This document shows positions 37,400 through 47,467 of a stretch of DNA of 64,000 nt, one piece after another. Below the pieces are notes generated by a model. It was not told the origin of the DNA. It saw only the letters and a list, made by a program, of their open reading frames with translations, and ran no database searches. Source of the DNA: Billgrantia sulfidoxydans (GTDB lineage Bacteria; Pseudomonadota; Gammaproteobacteria; Pseudomonadales; Halomonadaceae); NCBI RefSeq assembly GCF_017868775.1, contig NZ_CP053381.1, forward strand, positions 2,356,001 through 2,420,000, read 5' to 3'. A program made the translations under genes and the position numbers. The first letter of the stretch is position 1. Every line of letters starts with the position of its first letter.

Positions 37400-37432
37400 A
37401 GCGGGATGCCACCCGGCAGGTGGCATCCCGCT
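37400..37432. terminator. terminator between convergent DUF2788 gene and ihfA
   Basis: Perfect 14-bp inverted repeat, arms 37400-37413 and 37419-37432, loop CGGCA. It begins 3 bp after the DUF2788 stop and ends 7 bp before the ihfA stop, so it probably serves both. Only weak T content follows. Confidence 0.6.
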
Positions 37433-37438
37433 GCTTCG

Positions 37439-37744
37439 TCAGCTTGGCGGCGAGCCTTCGTAGCGCTCCACCTGGCTCTTGAGCTTCTGCCCCGGGCGGA
37501 ACGTCACCACGCGACGCGCCGAGATGGGGATCTCCTCGCCGGTCTTCGGGTTGCGCCCGGGACGCTCACGCTTGTCGCGCAGGTCGAAGTTGCCGAACCC
37601 CGACAGCTTCACCTGTTCGTTCTCGCGCAGGCACGCCCGGATCTCCTCGAAGAAAGCCTCTACCATGGCCTTGGCTTCGCGCTTGGTCAGCCCCAGCTCG
37701 GCGTGAAGGTGTTCGGCCAGCTCCGCCTTGGTCAACGCTCCCAT
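37439..37744 (-). CDS. ihfA: integration host factor subunit alpha
   Basis: A 101-residue HU/IHF family DNA-bending protein. The body has [12 protein letters not shown] at the N-terminus and the beta-arm [25 protein letters not shown] (about residues 62-86), including the Asn-Pro tip that intercalates [16 protein letters not shown] is the family core. IhfA and not HU or IhfB is supported by the classic position directly downstream of pheT. Confidence 0.95.
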   Translation of the reverse strand: MGALTKAELAEHLHAELGLTKREAKAMVEAFFEEIRACLRENEQVKLSGFGNFDLRDKRERPGRNPKTGEEIPISARRVVTFRPGQKLKSQVERYEGSPPS

Positions 37745-37806
37745 GTCACCTCCTCAGAATGGCGGTCCAGCCCGCCGCCTTGACGACACCCATCGATCCC
37801 CTACGC

Positions 37807-40188
37807 TCATCCGCGCAGCTCGGCCCCCAGGTGCTGATGCGACTCGGCGACGATGGCATCGACCAACTGATTGATTTCATCGTCATTCAGCGTGCGCGAA
37901 GGATGCTGCCAGGTCAAGCCCAGGGCAACACTCTTGCTGCCTTCGGGTACGCCCTTGCCCTGGTAGACGTCGAACAGGCGCAGCTCCTGCAGCCACTCCC
38001 CCGCCTGATCGCGAACGCAGTCCAGCAGCGCCTGCACCGGCCGCTCCTCGCCCAGCAGGAAGGCCAGGTCGCGGCGCACTTCCGGATAGCGCGACAGCGG
38101 CTCGAACCTGGGCAGGACACCATGGGTCAGCGCGTCCTGGCGCACCTCGAACAGGAACGCCTCGGTCTTGAGCCCCAGCTCGGCCTTGACCCCCGGGTGC
38201 AGCGCCCCGATCCAGCCGACCGCCTCGCCGCGGTAGACGATCCGCGCGCTCTGCCCCGGATGCAGCGCCGGATGCTCGCCGGGCTCGAAGCGCCAGGCGC
38301 CCTCCTCGCCGCCCAACGCGATCAGGCTCTCCAGGTCGCCCTTGAGGTCGAAGAAGTCGACCTTGTCGCGGCCGCCGCTCCAGCCTTCGGGGAAGCGCTC
38401 GCCGCAGACCAGCGCCCCGACCATCGGGGTCTGATCGAGCTGATCCAGGTCGCCGCGGAACACCAGGCCGGTCTCGAACAGGCGCACCCGAGTCTGCTGG
38501 CGGTTGAGGTTGTACTCCAGCGCTCGCACCAGCCCCGGAAACAGGCTCGCCCGCATCACCGCGAGATCGCTGGAGATGGGGTTGGCCAGTCGCGGCGACA
38601 CCGCATCGGGCAGCAGCAGCTGCTGCAGCTCGGGGGCGACGAAGCTGTAGGTGACGGCCTCCTGGTAGCCACGCGCCACCATCTGGCGGCGCAGGCGCGC
38701 CAGGGGCGTACGCGCCTCGTGATCGGGGCGCAGCGCCAGCCGTGCCGCCGGGCGACGCACCGGCAGGCGGTTGTAGCCGTGGATGCGCGCCACCTCCTCG
38801 ATCAGGTCCTCCTCGATGGCGATGTCGAAACGCCAGCTCGGCACCCGCGCCTGCCAGCCCGCCTCGGTGGCGCTCACCTGCAAGCCCAGCCGCTCGAGGA
38901 TCTCCTGCACCTCTGCGGACGGCAGCGCCTTGCACAGCGCCTGCTCCAATCGCGCGGCACGCAGCGTCACCTCGCGCTCGGCGGGCAGGTGCGCTGCGCT
39001 GGCCACCTCCACCAGCGGCCCCGGCTCGCCGCCGGTGATGGCGAGCAGCAGCGCCGTGGCGCGCTCGACCGCTTCACGCGTGAGCTGCGGGTCGACGCCG
39101 CGTTCGAAGCGATGCGACGCATCGGTGTGCAGCCCGTAGGAGCGCGCCTGCCCCGCCACCGCCAGCGGCGAGAAGAAGGCCGATTCGAGGAAGATGTCGC
39201 GCGTCGCCGGTCCGACACCGGAATGCTCGCCGCCCATCACCCCGGCGATCGCCAGCGGGCCACGCTCGTCGGCGATCACCAGCGTCGACGCGTCCAGGGT
39301 GATCTCCTGGCCATCGAGCAGGATCAGCCGTTCGCCCTGCCGCGCCAGCCGCACCACCACCGCACCGTGCAGGTTGTCGCGATCGAAGGCATGCAGCGGC
39401 TGGCCGAGCTCGAGCATCACGTAGTTGGTCACGTCGACCACCGGGTCGATCGAGCGGATGCCGCTGCGCCGCAGGCGCTCGACCATCCACAGCGGCGTGG
39501 CCGCGGTGACGTCGACCCCCTTGATCAGCCGGCCGATGTAGCGCGGGCAGCGTTCGGGGTCCTCGACACGAACCGGGAAGGTCTCGTCATGGTCGGCGGC
39601 CACCGGCTCGATGGCGGGCGGCGTGACCGGCAGCCGGTTGAGCACGCCGACCTCCCGCGCCAGCCCCTTGAGGCTCAGGCAGTCGCCACGGTTCGGGGTC
39701 AGGTCGACCTCGACGGTATGGTCGTCGAGCCCCATCCAGGCGCGGAAATCCTCACCGGCCGGTGCATCGGCGGGCAGCACCAGGATGCCCCCGGAGGTTT
39801 CCTCGGCCAGCCCCAGCTCGGAAGCCGAGCAGATCATTCCACGCGACTCGACGCCGCGCAGCTTGGCCTGCTTGATCTTGAAGTCGCCGGGCAGCACCGC
39901 TCCCACCCGGGCAAAGGGCACCTTCTGCCCTATTGCCACGTTGGTCGCGCCGCATACCACCTGCACCGGCTCGCCATTGCCATCGACCACCTGGCAGACA
40001 TTGAGCTTGTCGGCATCGGGATGCGGCTGCTTGTCGACCACCTCGGCGACGACGACGCCGCTGAAGGCCGAGGCCACGGGCTCGACGGCATCCACCTCCA
40101 GGCCGGCCATGGTGATCTGGTCGGCCAGCCCCTGTACGCCCAGCTGCGGGGACACCCACTCACGCAGCCACTGTTCGGAAAATTTCAT
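37807..40188 (-). CDS. pheT: phenylalanine--tRNA ligase beta subunit
   Basis: The 793-residue beta chain of the alpha2-beta2 PheRS. The N-terminal KFSEQWLREWV start is typical. The tRNA-binding (EMAP-like) domain covers about residues 40-150, followed by the B3/B4 editing domain, the B5 domain, the catalytic-like core, and the C-terminal anticodon-binding (FDX-ACB) domain ending near RTLNDDEINQLVDAIV. The start at 40188 is set by the conserved N-terminus; the longer frame overlaps pheS. A gap of 28 bp separates it from pheS, with ihfA following. Confidence 0.96.
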   Translation of the reverse strand: MKFSEQWLREWVSPQLGVQGLADQITMAGLEVDAVEPVASAFSGVVVAEVVDKQPHPDADKLNVCQVVDGNGEPVQVVCGATNVAIGQKVPFARVGAVLPGDFKIKQAKLRGVESRGMICSASELGLAEETSGGILVLPADAPAGEDFRAWMGLDDHTVEVDLTPNRGDCLSLKGLAREVGVLNRLPVTPPAIEPVAADHDETFPVRVEDPERCPRYIGRLIKGVDVTAATPLWMVERLRRSGIRSIDPVVDVTNYVMLELGQPLHAFDRDNLHGAVVVRLARQGERLILLDGQEITLDASTLVIADERGPLAIAGVMGGEHSGVGPATRDIFLESAFFSPLAVAGQARSYGLHTDASHRFERGVDPQLTREAVERATALLLAITGGEPGPLVEVASAAHLPAEREVTLRAARLEQALCKALPSAEVQEILERLGLQVSATEAGWQARVPSWRFDIAIEEDLIEEVARIHGYNRLPVRRPAARLALRPDHEARTPLARLRRQMVARGYQEAVTYSFVAPELQQLLLPDAVSPRLANPISSDLAVMRASLFPGLVRALEYNLNRQQTRVRLFETGLVFRGDLDQLDQTPMVGALVCGERFPEGWSGGRDKVDFFDLKGDLESLIALGGEEGAWRFEPGEHPALHPGQSARIVYRGEAVGWIGALHPGVKAELGLKTEAFLFEVRQDALTHGVLPRFEPLSRYPEVRRDLAFLLGEERPVQALLDCVRDQAGEWLQELRLFDVYQGKGVPEGSKSVALGLTWQHPSRTLNDDEINQLVDAIVAESHQHLGAELRG

Positions 40189-40216
40189 GGCAAATCCTGT
40201 GTTCTGCAGCGGTCGG

Positions 40217-41275
<1,059 letters not shown>

Positions 41276-41361
41276 TCAATGTTGCGTGGCGAAGGATGCC
41301 ATGGGCGATCCTCGACGCCGCGCCAGCGACGGTCCGTAGCGTGACCCATGAGGGGGGCCAC

Positions 41362-41395
41362 AAAAAACAGGGGAAGAGCGGCTGCTCTTCCCCTG
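41362..41395 (-). terminator. intrinsic terminator or attenuator between rplT and pheS
   Basis: On the minus strand a perfect 12-bp stem (arms 41384-41395 and 41368-41379, loop of four) is followed by six T residues (41362-41367). It lies 61 bp after the rplT stop and about 125 bp before pheS. In E. coli this gap contains the pheM leader and attenuator. Here no Phe-rich leader peptide is seen before the hairpin, so constitutive partial termination is more likely. Confidence 0.85.
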
Positions 41396-41456
41396 CGACG
41401 GTCTGGCATCGTGGCGGACCGGCCTGGGCCGGCCCGACGCCATCGGCCGATGTCAC

Positions 41457-41810
41457 TTACTGGGCAGCCTTGGCCTTCTCGACGATGGCGGCAAAGGCAG
41501 CCTTCTCGTGAACGGCCAGGTCGGCCAGCACCTTGCGGTCGATCTCGATACCGGCCTTCTTCAGGCCACCGACGAAGCGGCTGTAGGACAGGCCGTGCTG
41601 ACGGGCGCCGGCGTTGATACGCTGGATCCACAGGGCACGGAACTGGCGCTTGCGCTGACGGCGGTCGCGGTAGGCATACTGACCGGCCTTGATGACAGCC
41701 TGCTTGGCCACGCGGAAGACGCGCGAACGGGCACCGTAGTAGCCCTTGGCCAGCTTGAGAACTTTCTTGTGACGACGACGAGCGACGACACCACGCTTGA
41801 CACGAGTCAT
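41457..41810 (-). CDS. rplT: 50S ribosomal protein L20
   Basis: A 117-residue, very basic ribosomal protein needed early in 50S assembly. The N-terminal [18 protein letters not shown] and the central [20 protein letters not shown] are diagnostic. In E. coli L20 represses translation of rpmI-rplT by binding the mRNA; the same gene order is kept here. A gap of 37 bp separates it from rpmI. Confidence 0.97.
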   Translation of the reverse strand: MTRVKRGVVARRRHKKVLKLAKGYYGARSRVFRVAKQAVIKAGQYAYRDRRQRKRQFRALWIQRINAGARQHGLSYSRFVGGLKKAGIEIDRKVLADLAVHEKAAFAAIVEKAKAAQ

Positions 41811-41847
41811 GGCTTTCTCCTGACGTTAAAGTGGGGCAACCAGAGGC

Positions 41848-42042
41848 TTACAGATTCGGCAGCATGCGCTGAATCAGGGCCTTGTCGGCGTCGTGGATCT
41901 GCTTCATACCGCGCAGCTGACGCTTCCGCTTGGTCGACTTCTTGGTCAGGATGTGGCTACGGAACGACTGCTTGTGCTTGAAGCCGTTGGCCGTCTTCTT
42001 GAAGCGCTTGGCAGCGCCGCTGTTGCTCTTGATTTTCGGCAT
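41848..42042 (-). CDS. rpmI: 50S ribosomal protein L35
   Basis: A 64-residue basic protein beginning [17 protein letters not shown] and ending with [13 protein letters not shown], the usual ends of L35. It lies between infC (84 bp gap) and rplT, the conserved order. Confidence 0.97.
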   Translation of the reverse strand: MPKIKSNSGAAKRFKKTANGFKHKQSFRSHILTKKSTKRKRQLRGMKQIHDADKALIQRMLPNL

Positions 42043-42126
42043 GAGACTAACTCCGCTCGAGATTTTTCAGAAAATCCGGGGCCGCCGGCCGGCATAAGCC
42101 GACCCGCCGTTTGACTGGCCTTCGGA

Positions 42127-42666
42127 TCACTTCTTCTTGGGGGCAATGATCATGGTCATCTGGCGCCCTTCCATCTTGGGGAAGGACTCCACGGTCCCGA
42201 TCTCCTCGAGATCCGCGGCGATCCGCTCCATCAGCTTGCGGCCGATGTCCTGGTGCGCCATCTCACGGCCGCGAAAACGCAGCGTGACCTTGCCCTTGTC
42301 GCCACCTTCGAGGAAGCGAATCAGGTTACGAAGCTTGACCTGATAGTCGCCCTCGTCGGTGCCAGGCCGGAATTTGACTTCCTTGACCTGAATCTGCTTC
42401 GTCTTCTTCTTCTGGGCAGCCTTCTGCTTCTTCTGCTCGAAGACGAATTTACCGTAATCCATGATCTTGCAGACGATCGGATCGGCGTTGGAAATCTGGA
42501 CGAGGTCTAGACCGGCCGCTTCGGCGCGCTCGAGCGCTTCGCTGGTCGGCACAATGCCCAGCTGCTCGCCGTCGCTATCGATCAGGCGTACCTGATCCTC
42601 GGTTATCCGCTCGTTCATTGGGGGGCGCTTGTCCTGAGGACGTCCGCGCTGGCTGCTTCGCTTGAT
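42127..42666 (-). CDS. infC: translation initiation factor IF-3, with predicted AUC start codon
   Basis: IF-3 binds the 30S subunit and checks initiator tRNA and start codon. Starting at the first ATG (42618) gives only 163 residues and lacks the usual basic N-terminal tail. Reading the same frame upstream, [16 protein letters not shown] precedes MNERIT with no stop. ATC at 42664-42666 stands eight bases after GGAG. This gives 179 residues, close to E. coli IF-3 (180), which starts at AUU for autoregulation. The rest is normal: [14 protein letters not shown] motif ([16 protein letters not shown]) and the C-terminal [17 protein letters not shown] and [10 protein letters not shown] blocks. Confidence 0.88.
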   Translation of the reverse strand: MKRSSQRGRPQDKRPPMNERITEDQVRLIDSDGEQLGIVPTSEALERAEAAGLDLVQISNADPIVCKIMDYGKFVFEQKKQKAAQKKKTKQIQVKEVKFRPGTDEGDYQVKLRNLIRFLEGGDKGKVTLRFRGREMAHQDIGRKLMERIAADLEEIGTVESFPKMEGRQMTMIIAPKKK

Positions 42667-42728
42667 CGTTCCGTCTCCGTTCCGGTAATTGACGATGTCG
42701 TTACCAACCTGTCTTTACCAACCTGTGC

Positions 42729-44627
42729 TCACCAACCTTCTTCCCGCGCCCGCCCGATGAAGGCGTCGACGGTCATGGTGCCCAGGTCTTCGCCGGTGCG
42801 GGTACGCACGGCGACCGAGTCGGCTTCGACTTCCTTATCTCCTACCACCAGGAGATAGGGAACCTTCTGCAACGTATGTTCGCGGATTTTAAAGCCGATC
42901 TTCTCGTTCCTCAAGTCCGCCTTGACTCGCAGGCCAATTTTCTGCAAGCGCCGCTCCAGCGCGACGGCATAATCGCGCTGGGCGTCGGTGATGTTCATCA
43001 CCACCGCTTGCTCCGGCGCCAGCCACAGCGGCATGGCCCCGGCGTAGTGCTCGATCAGGATGCCGATGAAACGCTCCATCGAGCCCACGATGGCGCGATG
43101 CAGCATCACCGGGGGCTTGCGATCCCCCTCTTCGGTCACGTACTGGGCGCCCAGGCGGGTCGGCATCATGAAATCGACCTGCATGGTACCGACCTGCCAC
43201 TCGCGGCCGAGACAATCCTTCATGTGGTACTCGATCTTGGGGCCGTAGAAGGCCCCCTCGCCGGGCAGCTCCTCCCACTCCACCTCGCAGGCCGAGAGCG
43301 CCCCGCGCAGCGCGGCTTCGGCGCGGTCCCAGACGTCGTCGCCGCCCAGCCGCTTGTCGGGCCGCAGGGCGATCTTGACCGCGATGTCCTCGAAGCCGAA
43401 GTCACGATACACCTTCAGCGCCTGGCGATGAAACGCCGTCACCTCGGGCTCGATCTGCGCCTCGGTGCAGAACACGTGCCCGTCGTCCTGGGTGAAGGCG
43501 CGCACGCGCATGATGCCGTGCAGCGCCCCCGACGGCTCGTTGCGATGGCAGCCGCCGAACTCGCCGTAGCGCACTGGCAGCTCGCGGTAGCTGCGCAGGC
43601 CCGAATTGAAGACCTGGACGTGCCCCGGGCAGTTCATTGGCTTGAGCGCATACTCGCGCTTCTCGGACTCGGTGAAGAACATGTTCTCGGCGTAGTTGTC
43701 CCAGTGGCCGGACTTCTTCCACAGCGAGACGTCCATGATCTGCGGGCAACGAATCTCCTGGTAGCCCCCCTCGCGGTAGACGTTGCGCATGTACTGCTCG
43801 ACGATCTGCCACAGCGTCCACCCCTTGGGGTGCCAGAACACCATGCCCGGCGCCTCTTCCTGCATGTGGAAGTAGTCGAGCTTGCGCGCCAGCTTGCGGT
43901 GGTCGCGCTTCTCGGCCTCCTCGAGACGCTGCAGGTAGGCCTTGAGCTGCTTCTTGTCGCCCCAGGCGGTGCCGTAGATGCGGGTCAGCATCGGCTTGCT
44001 GGCATCGCCGCGCCAGTAGGCACCGGCCAGCTTGGTCAGCTTGAACGCCTTCAGGTGCCGGGTGTTGGGCACGTGGGGGCCCCGGCACATGTCGGTGTAT
44101 TCCTTGTGGTAATAGAGGCGGATGGTCTCGCCTTCGGGGATCTCGCGGATGATCTCCTGCTTGTAGGGCTCGTCACGGTGCAGGAAGGTCACCATCGCCT
44201 TGTCGCGATCGACGTATTCACGCACCACGTCGTACTCGCTGTCGATCAGCGCCTTCATGCGCTCCTCGATGGCGGCCAGATCGTCCGGCGTCACCGAGCG
44301 GCCGAAGTCGATGTCGTAGTAGAAACCGTCCTCGATCACCGGGCCGATGGCCATCTTGGCCTCGGGATAGAGCTGCTTGACGGCGTGCCCGATCAGGTGG
44401 GCGCAAGAATGGCGGATGACCTCCAGCCCCTCGGGGTCACGCGCGGTGATGATCGCCACCTCGGCGTCGTGCTCGATGAGGTCGGCGGCATCGACCAGCA
44501 CGCCGTCGATCTTGCCGGCCACGCAGGCCTTGGCCAGACCGGGGCCGATGGACTCGGCAAGCTGCATCACGCTAATGGGTTCGTCGAAGGTTCTCTGGCT
44601 GCCGTCCGGCAGGGTCACGATGGGCAT
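42729..44627 (-). CDS. thrS: threonine--tRNA ligase
   Basis: A 632-residue class II synthetase. The order is an N-terminal TGS domain ([13 protein letters not shown]), the editing domain with [16 protein letters not shown] (about residues 73-88), the catalytic core with motif 2 [31 protein letters not shown], motif 3 near [20 protein letters not shown], and a C-terminal anticodon-binding domain. Zinc ligands are expected from the Cys/His residues in the core (MNCPGH, the His in TQDDGH and the His of MLHR). The start at 44627 has AAGGA six bases upstream. It heads the block and lies 62 bp before infC; that gap contains three copies of ACCAACC-like repeats. Confidence 0.96.
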   Translation of the reverse strand: MPIVTLPDGSQRTFDEPISVMQLAESIGPGLAKACVAGKIDGVLVDAADLIEHDAEVAIITARDPEGLEVIRHSCAHLIGHAVKQLYPEAKMAIGPVIEDGFYYDIDFGRSVTPDDLAAIEERMKALIDSEYDVVREYVDRDKAMVTFLHRDEPYKQEIIREIPEGETIRLYYHKEYTDMCRGPHVPNTRHLKAFKLTKLAGAYWRGDASKPMLTRIYGTAWGDKKQLKAYLQRLEEAEKRDHRKLARKLDYFHMQEEAPGMVFWHPKGWTLWQIVEQYMRNVYREGGYQEIRCPQIMDVSLWKKSGHWDNYAENMFFTESEKREYALKPMNCPGHVQVFNSGLRSYRELPVRYGEFGGCHRNEPSGALHGIMRVRAFTQDDGHVFCTEAQIEPEVTAFHRQALKVYRDFGFEDIAVKIALRPDKRLGGDDVWDRAEAALRGALSACEVEWEELPGEGAFYGPKIEYHMKDCLGREWQVGTMQVDFMMPTRLGAQYVTEEGDRKPPVMLHRAIVGSMERFIGILIEHYAGAMPLWLAPEQAVVMNITDAQRDYAVALERRLQKIGLRVKADLRNEKIGFKIREHTLQKVPYLLVVGDKEVEADSVAVRTRTGEDLGTMTVDAFIGRAREEGW

Positions 44628-44940
44628 GAAGCGTCCTTTGCGCAGTGGTGATCCATACCAGGGATCACATGTCGCGGTTGATGGCAGTACGAAAATTGAT
44701 GGCGAAGCAAAAACGTCGTCGGCCGACGAAGCGTGCAGCCCACCCACTACCCTGGGCGATACGGGTGCCGTACCAGCCGGCCCCGCCACACGTCGCGGCA
44801 GCCGACAAGACTAACAGAATCGGGCCCGACTGCGCCATGGCACATGTCGACCCGCCGGCGCAAACGCAACAGGGGCACCCGGAGGTGCCCCTGTTGCGTT
44901 TGCGCCGTTCACCGGGCGCTGGGCCCGGTGGAAGCCGCGA
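44628..44940. other. intergenic region upstream of thrS
   Basis: A 313-bp stretch. It holds the terminator of the OmpA-like gene (44857-44906) on the upstream side and must contain the thrS promoter. No -35/-10 pair stands out, no T-box or threonine leader peptide is seen, and no open frame with a ribosome binding site is visible. Confidence 0.5.
44857..44906 (-). terminator. long hairpin terminator of the OmpA-like lipoprotein gene
   Basis: A perfect 23-bp inverted repeat: arms 44857-44879 and 44884-44906, loop CGGA. A second, shorter hairpin (CACCGGGC / GCCCGGTG) lies between it and the gene stop at 44941. The stem is much longer than a usual terminator, and there is no clear T-run. Confidence 0.65.
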
Positions 44941-45636
44941 TCAATCCCAGTTCAGGATCTCGACGCGACGGTTCTGAGCGCGACCTTCGTCGGTCTCGTT
45001 GGTCGCGATCGGCTGCTCTTCGCCAAAGCCGCGAGTCGTCATGCGATTCTCGGCGATGCCGCGAGACACCAGGAAGTCGCGAACGGAATCGGCGCGACGC
45101 TGGGACAGGTCCTGGTTGTACTGGGCCGAACCAATGTGGTCGGTATGGCCTTCGATGCGTACGCGCAGGTTGGGGTTGTCACGCAGAGTGCGAGCCACCT
45201 GATCCAGGGTCTGATGCGCACCGGGGCGGATCTCGGCGGAGTCGAAGGCGAAGGTGACTTCGCTATCCAGCGTCACGGGCTCGAACTCGGTTACCGGCGC
45301 GGGCTCGGGTTCGGGCTCGGGCATCGGCTCAGCCACCGGCTCGGGCTCGGGTGAGCGGTCGGCACACAGCAGGCCGCCAATCGCGGCACCGGCCACCGCA
45401 CCGGTCGCGGCGCCTTGTTCCTCGTCGGATTCACCGCTGGTCGCATAGCCGATGCTGCCGCCGACCAAGCCACCCGCGATACCGCAGACCACGGGCTGCT
45501 GGTACCAGGCGTTACCGCTCGAGGCAGTGGACGTGCCACCCGCCCGGTCACCACCGCGCTGGAAATCGGTGGCACAGCCGGAGAGGCCGATCACCAGTGC
45601 AGAACCCAACAGCAAGCCAGTCGTTGATTTTTTCAT
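44941..45636 (-). CDS. OmpA-family outer membrane lipoprotein with glycine-zipper region
   Basis: A 231-residue lipoprotein. The signal peptide ends in GLSGC (Cys about 21). A glycine-zipper segment follows (IAGGLVGGSIGYATSG and GAVAGAAIGGLLC), then a flexible PEPEPVAEPMPEPEPEPAP hinge, and a C-terminal OmpA/MotB peptidoglycan-binding domain with EGHTDHIGSAQYNQDLSQRRADSVRDFL (about residues 164-191) and NRRVEIL at the end. It probably ties the outer membrane to peptidoglycan. AAGGAG stands seven bases before the start. A good promoter candidate lies about 85-115 bp upstream. Confidence 0.88.
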   Translation of the reverse strand: MKKSTTGLLLGSALVIGLSGCATDFQRGGDRAGGTSTASSGNAWYQQPVVCGIAGGLVGGSIGYATSGESDEEQGAATGAVAGAAIGGLLCADRSPEPEPVAEPMPEPEPEPAPVTEFEPVTLDSEVTFAFDSAEIRPGAHQTLDQVARTLRDNPNLRVRIEGHTDHIGSAQYNQDLSQRRADSVRDFLVSRGIAENRMTTRGFGEEQPIATNETDEGRAQNRRVEILNWD

Positions 45637-45722
45637 TGCAAGACTCCTTCTTGATTTCATCTCGGGGCTATGCAGAAGCGAACTCCCCGAAGGTCAGGAC
45701 ACTCATTGACCCAACGGCTTCA

Positions 45723-45750
45723 AGTGTAGGCCTTTATTGGCCTTGCTCAA
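45723..45750 (-). promoter_or_regulatory. candidate sigma70 promoter of the OmpA-like gene
   Basis: On the minus strand TTGAGC (45745-45750) and TACACT (45723-45728) are separated by 16 bp, each matching consensus at four of six positions. It predicts a leader of about 80 nt before the lipoprotein start. Confidence 0.45.
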
Positions 45751-45884
45751 AGCGCCGCCACACTCCATTCGTTGACCATTGTGGCGAATTTTGCCAGAAA
45801 AAACCCGTCCAATGGCCAATAAGTAGCTTGGTGAAGTGCGCCGGACGCCGCCAACATACCTTGGTGTAAAGTGTTTGTATAGCT

Positions 45885-46352
45885 TCAATGCAGGCCGTCC
45901 GGCCAGGCACGGCGAAACCTCAGGATCTCTTCCGCCGCCGCCAGTACCGGCTGACGCCACTCCGCCTCGACCTCGAGGCGCTCGCGGTCCTCACGCATCC
46001 GCTCGCGCGGCGCAAGCTGTTTGCGCGCGGAGTGAGTATGCAGGTGCCGGGTGCGGGCGTAAACCTCACCGAAGGCCTGGAAACCGGGCCTCTCGATCAG
46101 GCTGGGGTCGAGGATGTCGAGCAGCAGCTTGCAGCGCCAGGCCCCCTCGGTGACGTCCACCTGCTCCTGTAGCAGTGACGAGGCGACGATCTCGAGGTTG
46201 GCCAGGCAGTTCTCGTGGGCGCGGCGAAGCTCCTCCTCGTGAAAGACCTGCCGTCGCCTCACCTCCTGCCACAGGGTGAAGGCATAGGCGGCCAGGCCGG
46301 CCACGATGGCCAAGCCCAGGCCGAGCAGGATCCATGCCGTTGTCGTCGTCAT
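45885..46352 (-). CDS. DUF2489 domain protein, single membrane anchor
   Basis: A 155-residue protein with an N-terminal transmembrane helix (about 6-27) and a charged cytoplasmic helical domain (HEEELRRAHENCLANLEIVASSLLQEQVDVTEGAWRC, in two parts, about residues 38-73) that matches the DUF2489 pattern. Function unknown. The start at 46352 follows GGGAG with seven bases between. The frame is open far upstream over cyoE, but that part is an antisense-style shadow. It is a single gene, probably with its own promoter between the cyoE terminator and the start. Confidence 0.75.
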   Translation of the reverse strand: MTTTTAWILLGLGLAIVAGLAAYAFTLWQEVRRRQVFHEEELRRAHENCLANLEIVASSLLQEQVDVTEGAWRCKLLLDILDPSLIERPGFQAFGEVYARTRHLHTHSARKQLAPRERMREDRERLEVEAEWRQPVLAAAEEILRFRRAWPDGLH

Positions 46353-46484
46353 CGAATCTCCCGGCTGACGAAATGATCCGCGCAATTGTAACGCAAGCGG
46401 AACGCGGACACAGGCCCCGACCACGCTTCCGATGGTAAGGAATTGTCGCGCTGGCTTGAGTCGGGCCGACAGCTCCTGAACGCA

Positions 46485-46508
46485 AAGAGGGCCCGACGGG
46501 GCCCTCTT
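46485..46508. terminator. terminator after cyoE
   Basis: A perfect 10-bp inverted repeat, arms 46485-46494 and 46499-46508, loop GACG, 20 bp after the cyoE stop on the minus strand. It is followed on that strand by a short T-rich stretch. Confidence 0.7.
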
Positions 46509-46528
46509 CATGCTTCGGCAAGCGACCG

Positions 46529-47467
46529 CTACATGACCCAGAAGCCGGTGTAGTGATCCAGCAACAGCACGCCGAACACGCCCAGGATATAGCGGATCGA
46601 GAACCAGAAGGCCGCCAGCGGGGCTTGGGGGTCCGCGCCGCGCCAGACCTTCCAGTTCCAGTACATGAAGCGCAGGTTCAGCGCCATGACGCCGACCAGG
46701 TAGACGGCACCGCTCATGCCGATGGCGAACGGCAGCAGCGTCACGGCCACGGTCAGCCAGCCGTAGAGCCATACCTGCAGCCGCGTGAACGCCTCGCCGT
46801 GGGTCACCGGCAGCATCGGCACCCCGGCCCGGGCGTACTCGTCGCGCTTGTGGATCGCCAGCGCCCAGAAGTGCGGCGGCGTCCAGGCGAACACGATCAG
46901 CACCAGCAACAGCGGCTCCGGCCCCAGGTGCCCGGTGACTGCCGTCCAGCCGAGCATGGGGGGCGCCGCACCGGCCACGCCGCCGATCACGATGTTCTGC
47001 GGCGTCGCGCGCTTGAGGAACGCCGTATAGATGAGCGCGTAGCCGATCAACGAGCCCAGCGTCAGCCAGGCCGTCAGCGCATTGACCTGCCACAGCAGCA
47101 GGCTGATGCCGGCCACCGAGAGCAGCGACGCCCAGGCCAGCGCCAGGGCCGTCGGCATGCGCCGGCTCGCCAGGGGGCGCTGCGAGGTGCGCAGCATCAT
47201 CGCATCGAGCCGGCGATCGACCACGTGATTGAACGCCGCGGCCCCGCCGGCGGCCATGCCGATACCGGCCAGGCCATACACGACCGTGGCCAGTGCCGGC
47301 AACGTCGGTGTCGCCAGCGCCATGCCCACCAGCGCGCACACCAGCATCACCACCACCACCCTGGGCTTGCATAGTGTGAGCAGGTCCTGCCAGCTCCAGT
47401 CGGACGCCTCCCACTGGGCCAGCAATACGCGCTTCACACCCGCCCGCTTCATCAGCGCGTTAGCCAT
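46529..47467 (-). CDS. cyoE: protoheme IX farnesyltransferase (heme O synthase)
   Basis: A 312-residue UbiA-family prenyltransferase (CyoE/CtaB) that adds the farnesyl tail to heme B, making heme O. About nine transmembrane helices are visible. The Asp-rich substrate motif NHVVDRRLDAMMLRTSQRPL (about residues 80-99) and the second loop YTAFLKRATPQNIVIGGVAGA are intact. It acts before CtaA, whose gene overlaps it by 8 bp, on the route to heme A for the aa3 oxidase encoded upstream. A start at the second ATG (47452) is possible. Confidence 0.95.
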   Translation of the reverse strand: MANALMKRAGVKRVLLAQWEASDWSWQDLLTLCKPRVVVVMLVCALVGMALATPTLPALATVVYGLAGIGMAAGGAAAFNHVVDRRLDAMMLRTSQRPLASRRMPTALALAWASLLSVAGISLLLWQVNALTAWLTLGSLIGYALIYTAFLKRATPQNIVIGGVAGAAPPMLGWTAVTGHLGPEPLLLVLIVFAWTPPHFWALAIHKRDEYARAGVPMLPVTHGEAFTRLQVWLYGWLTVAVTLLPFAIGMSGAVYLVGVMALNLRFMYWNWKVWRGADPQAPLAAFWFSIRYILGVFGVLLLDHYTGFWVM

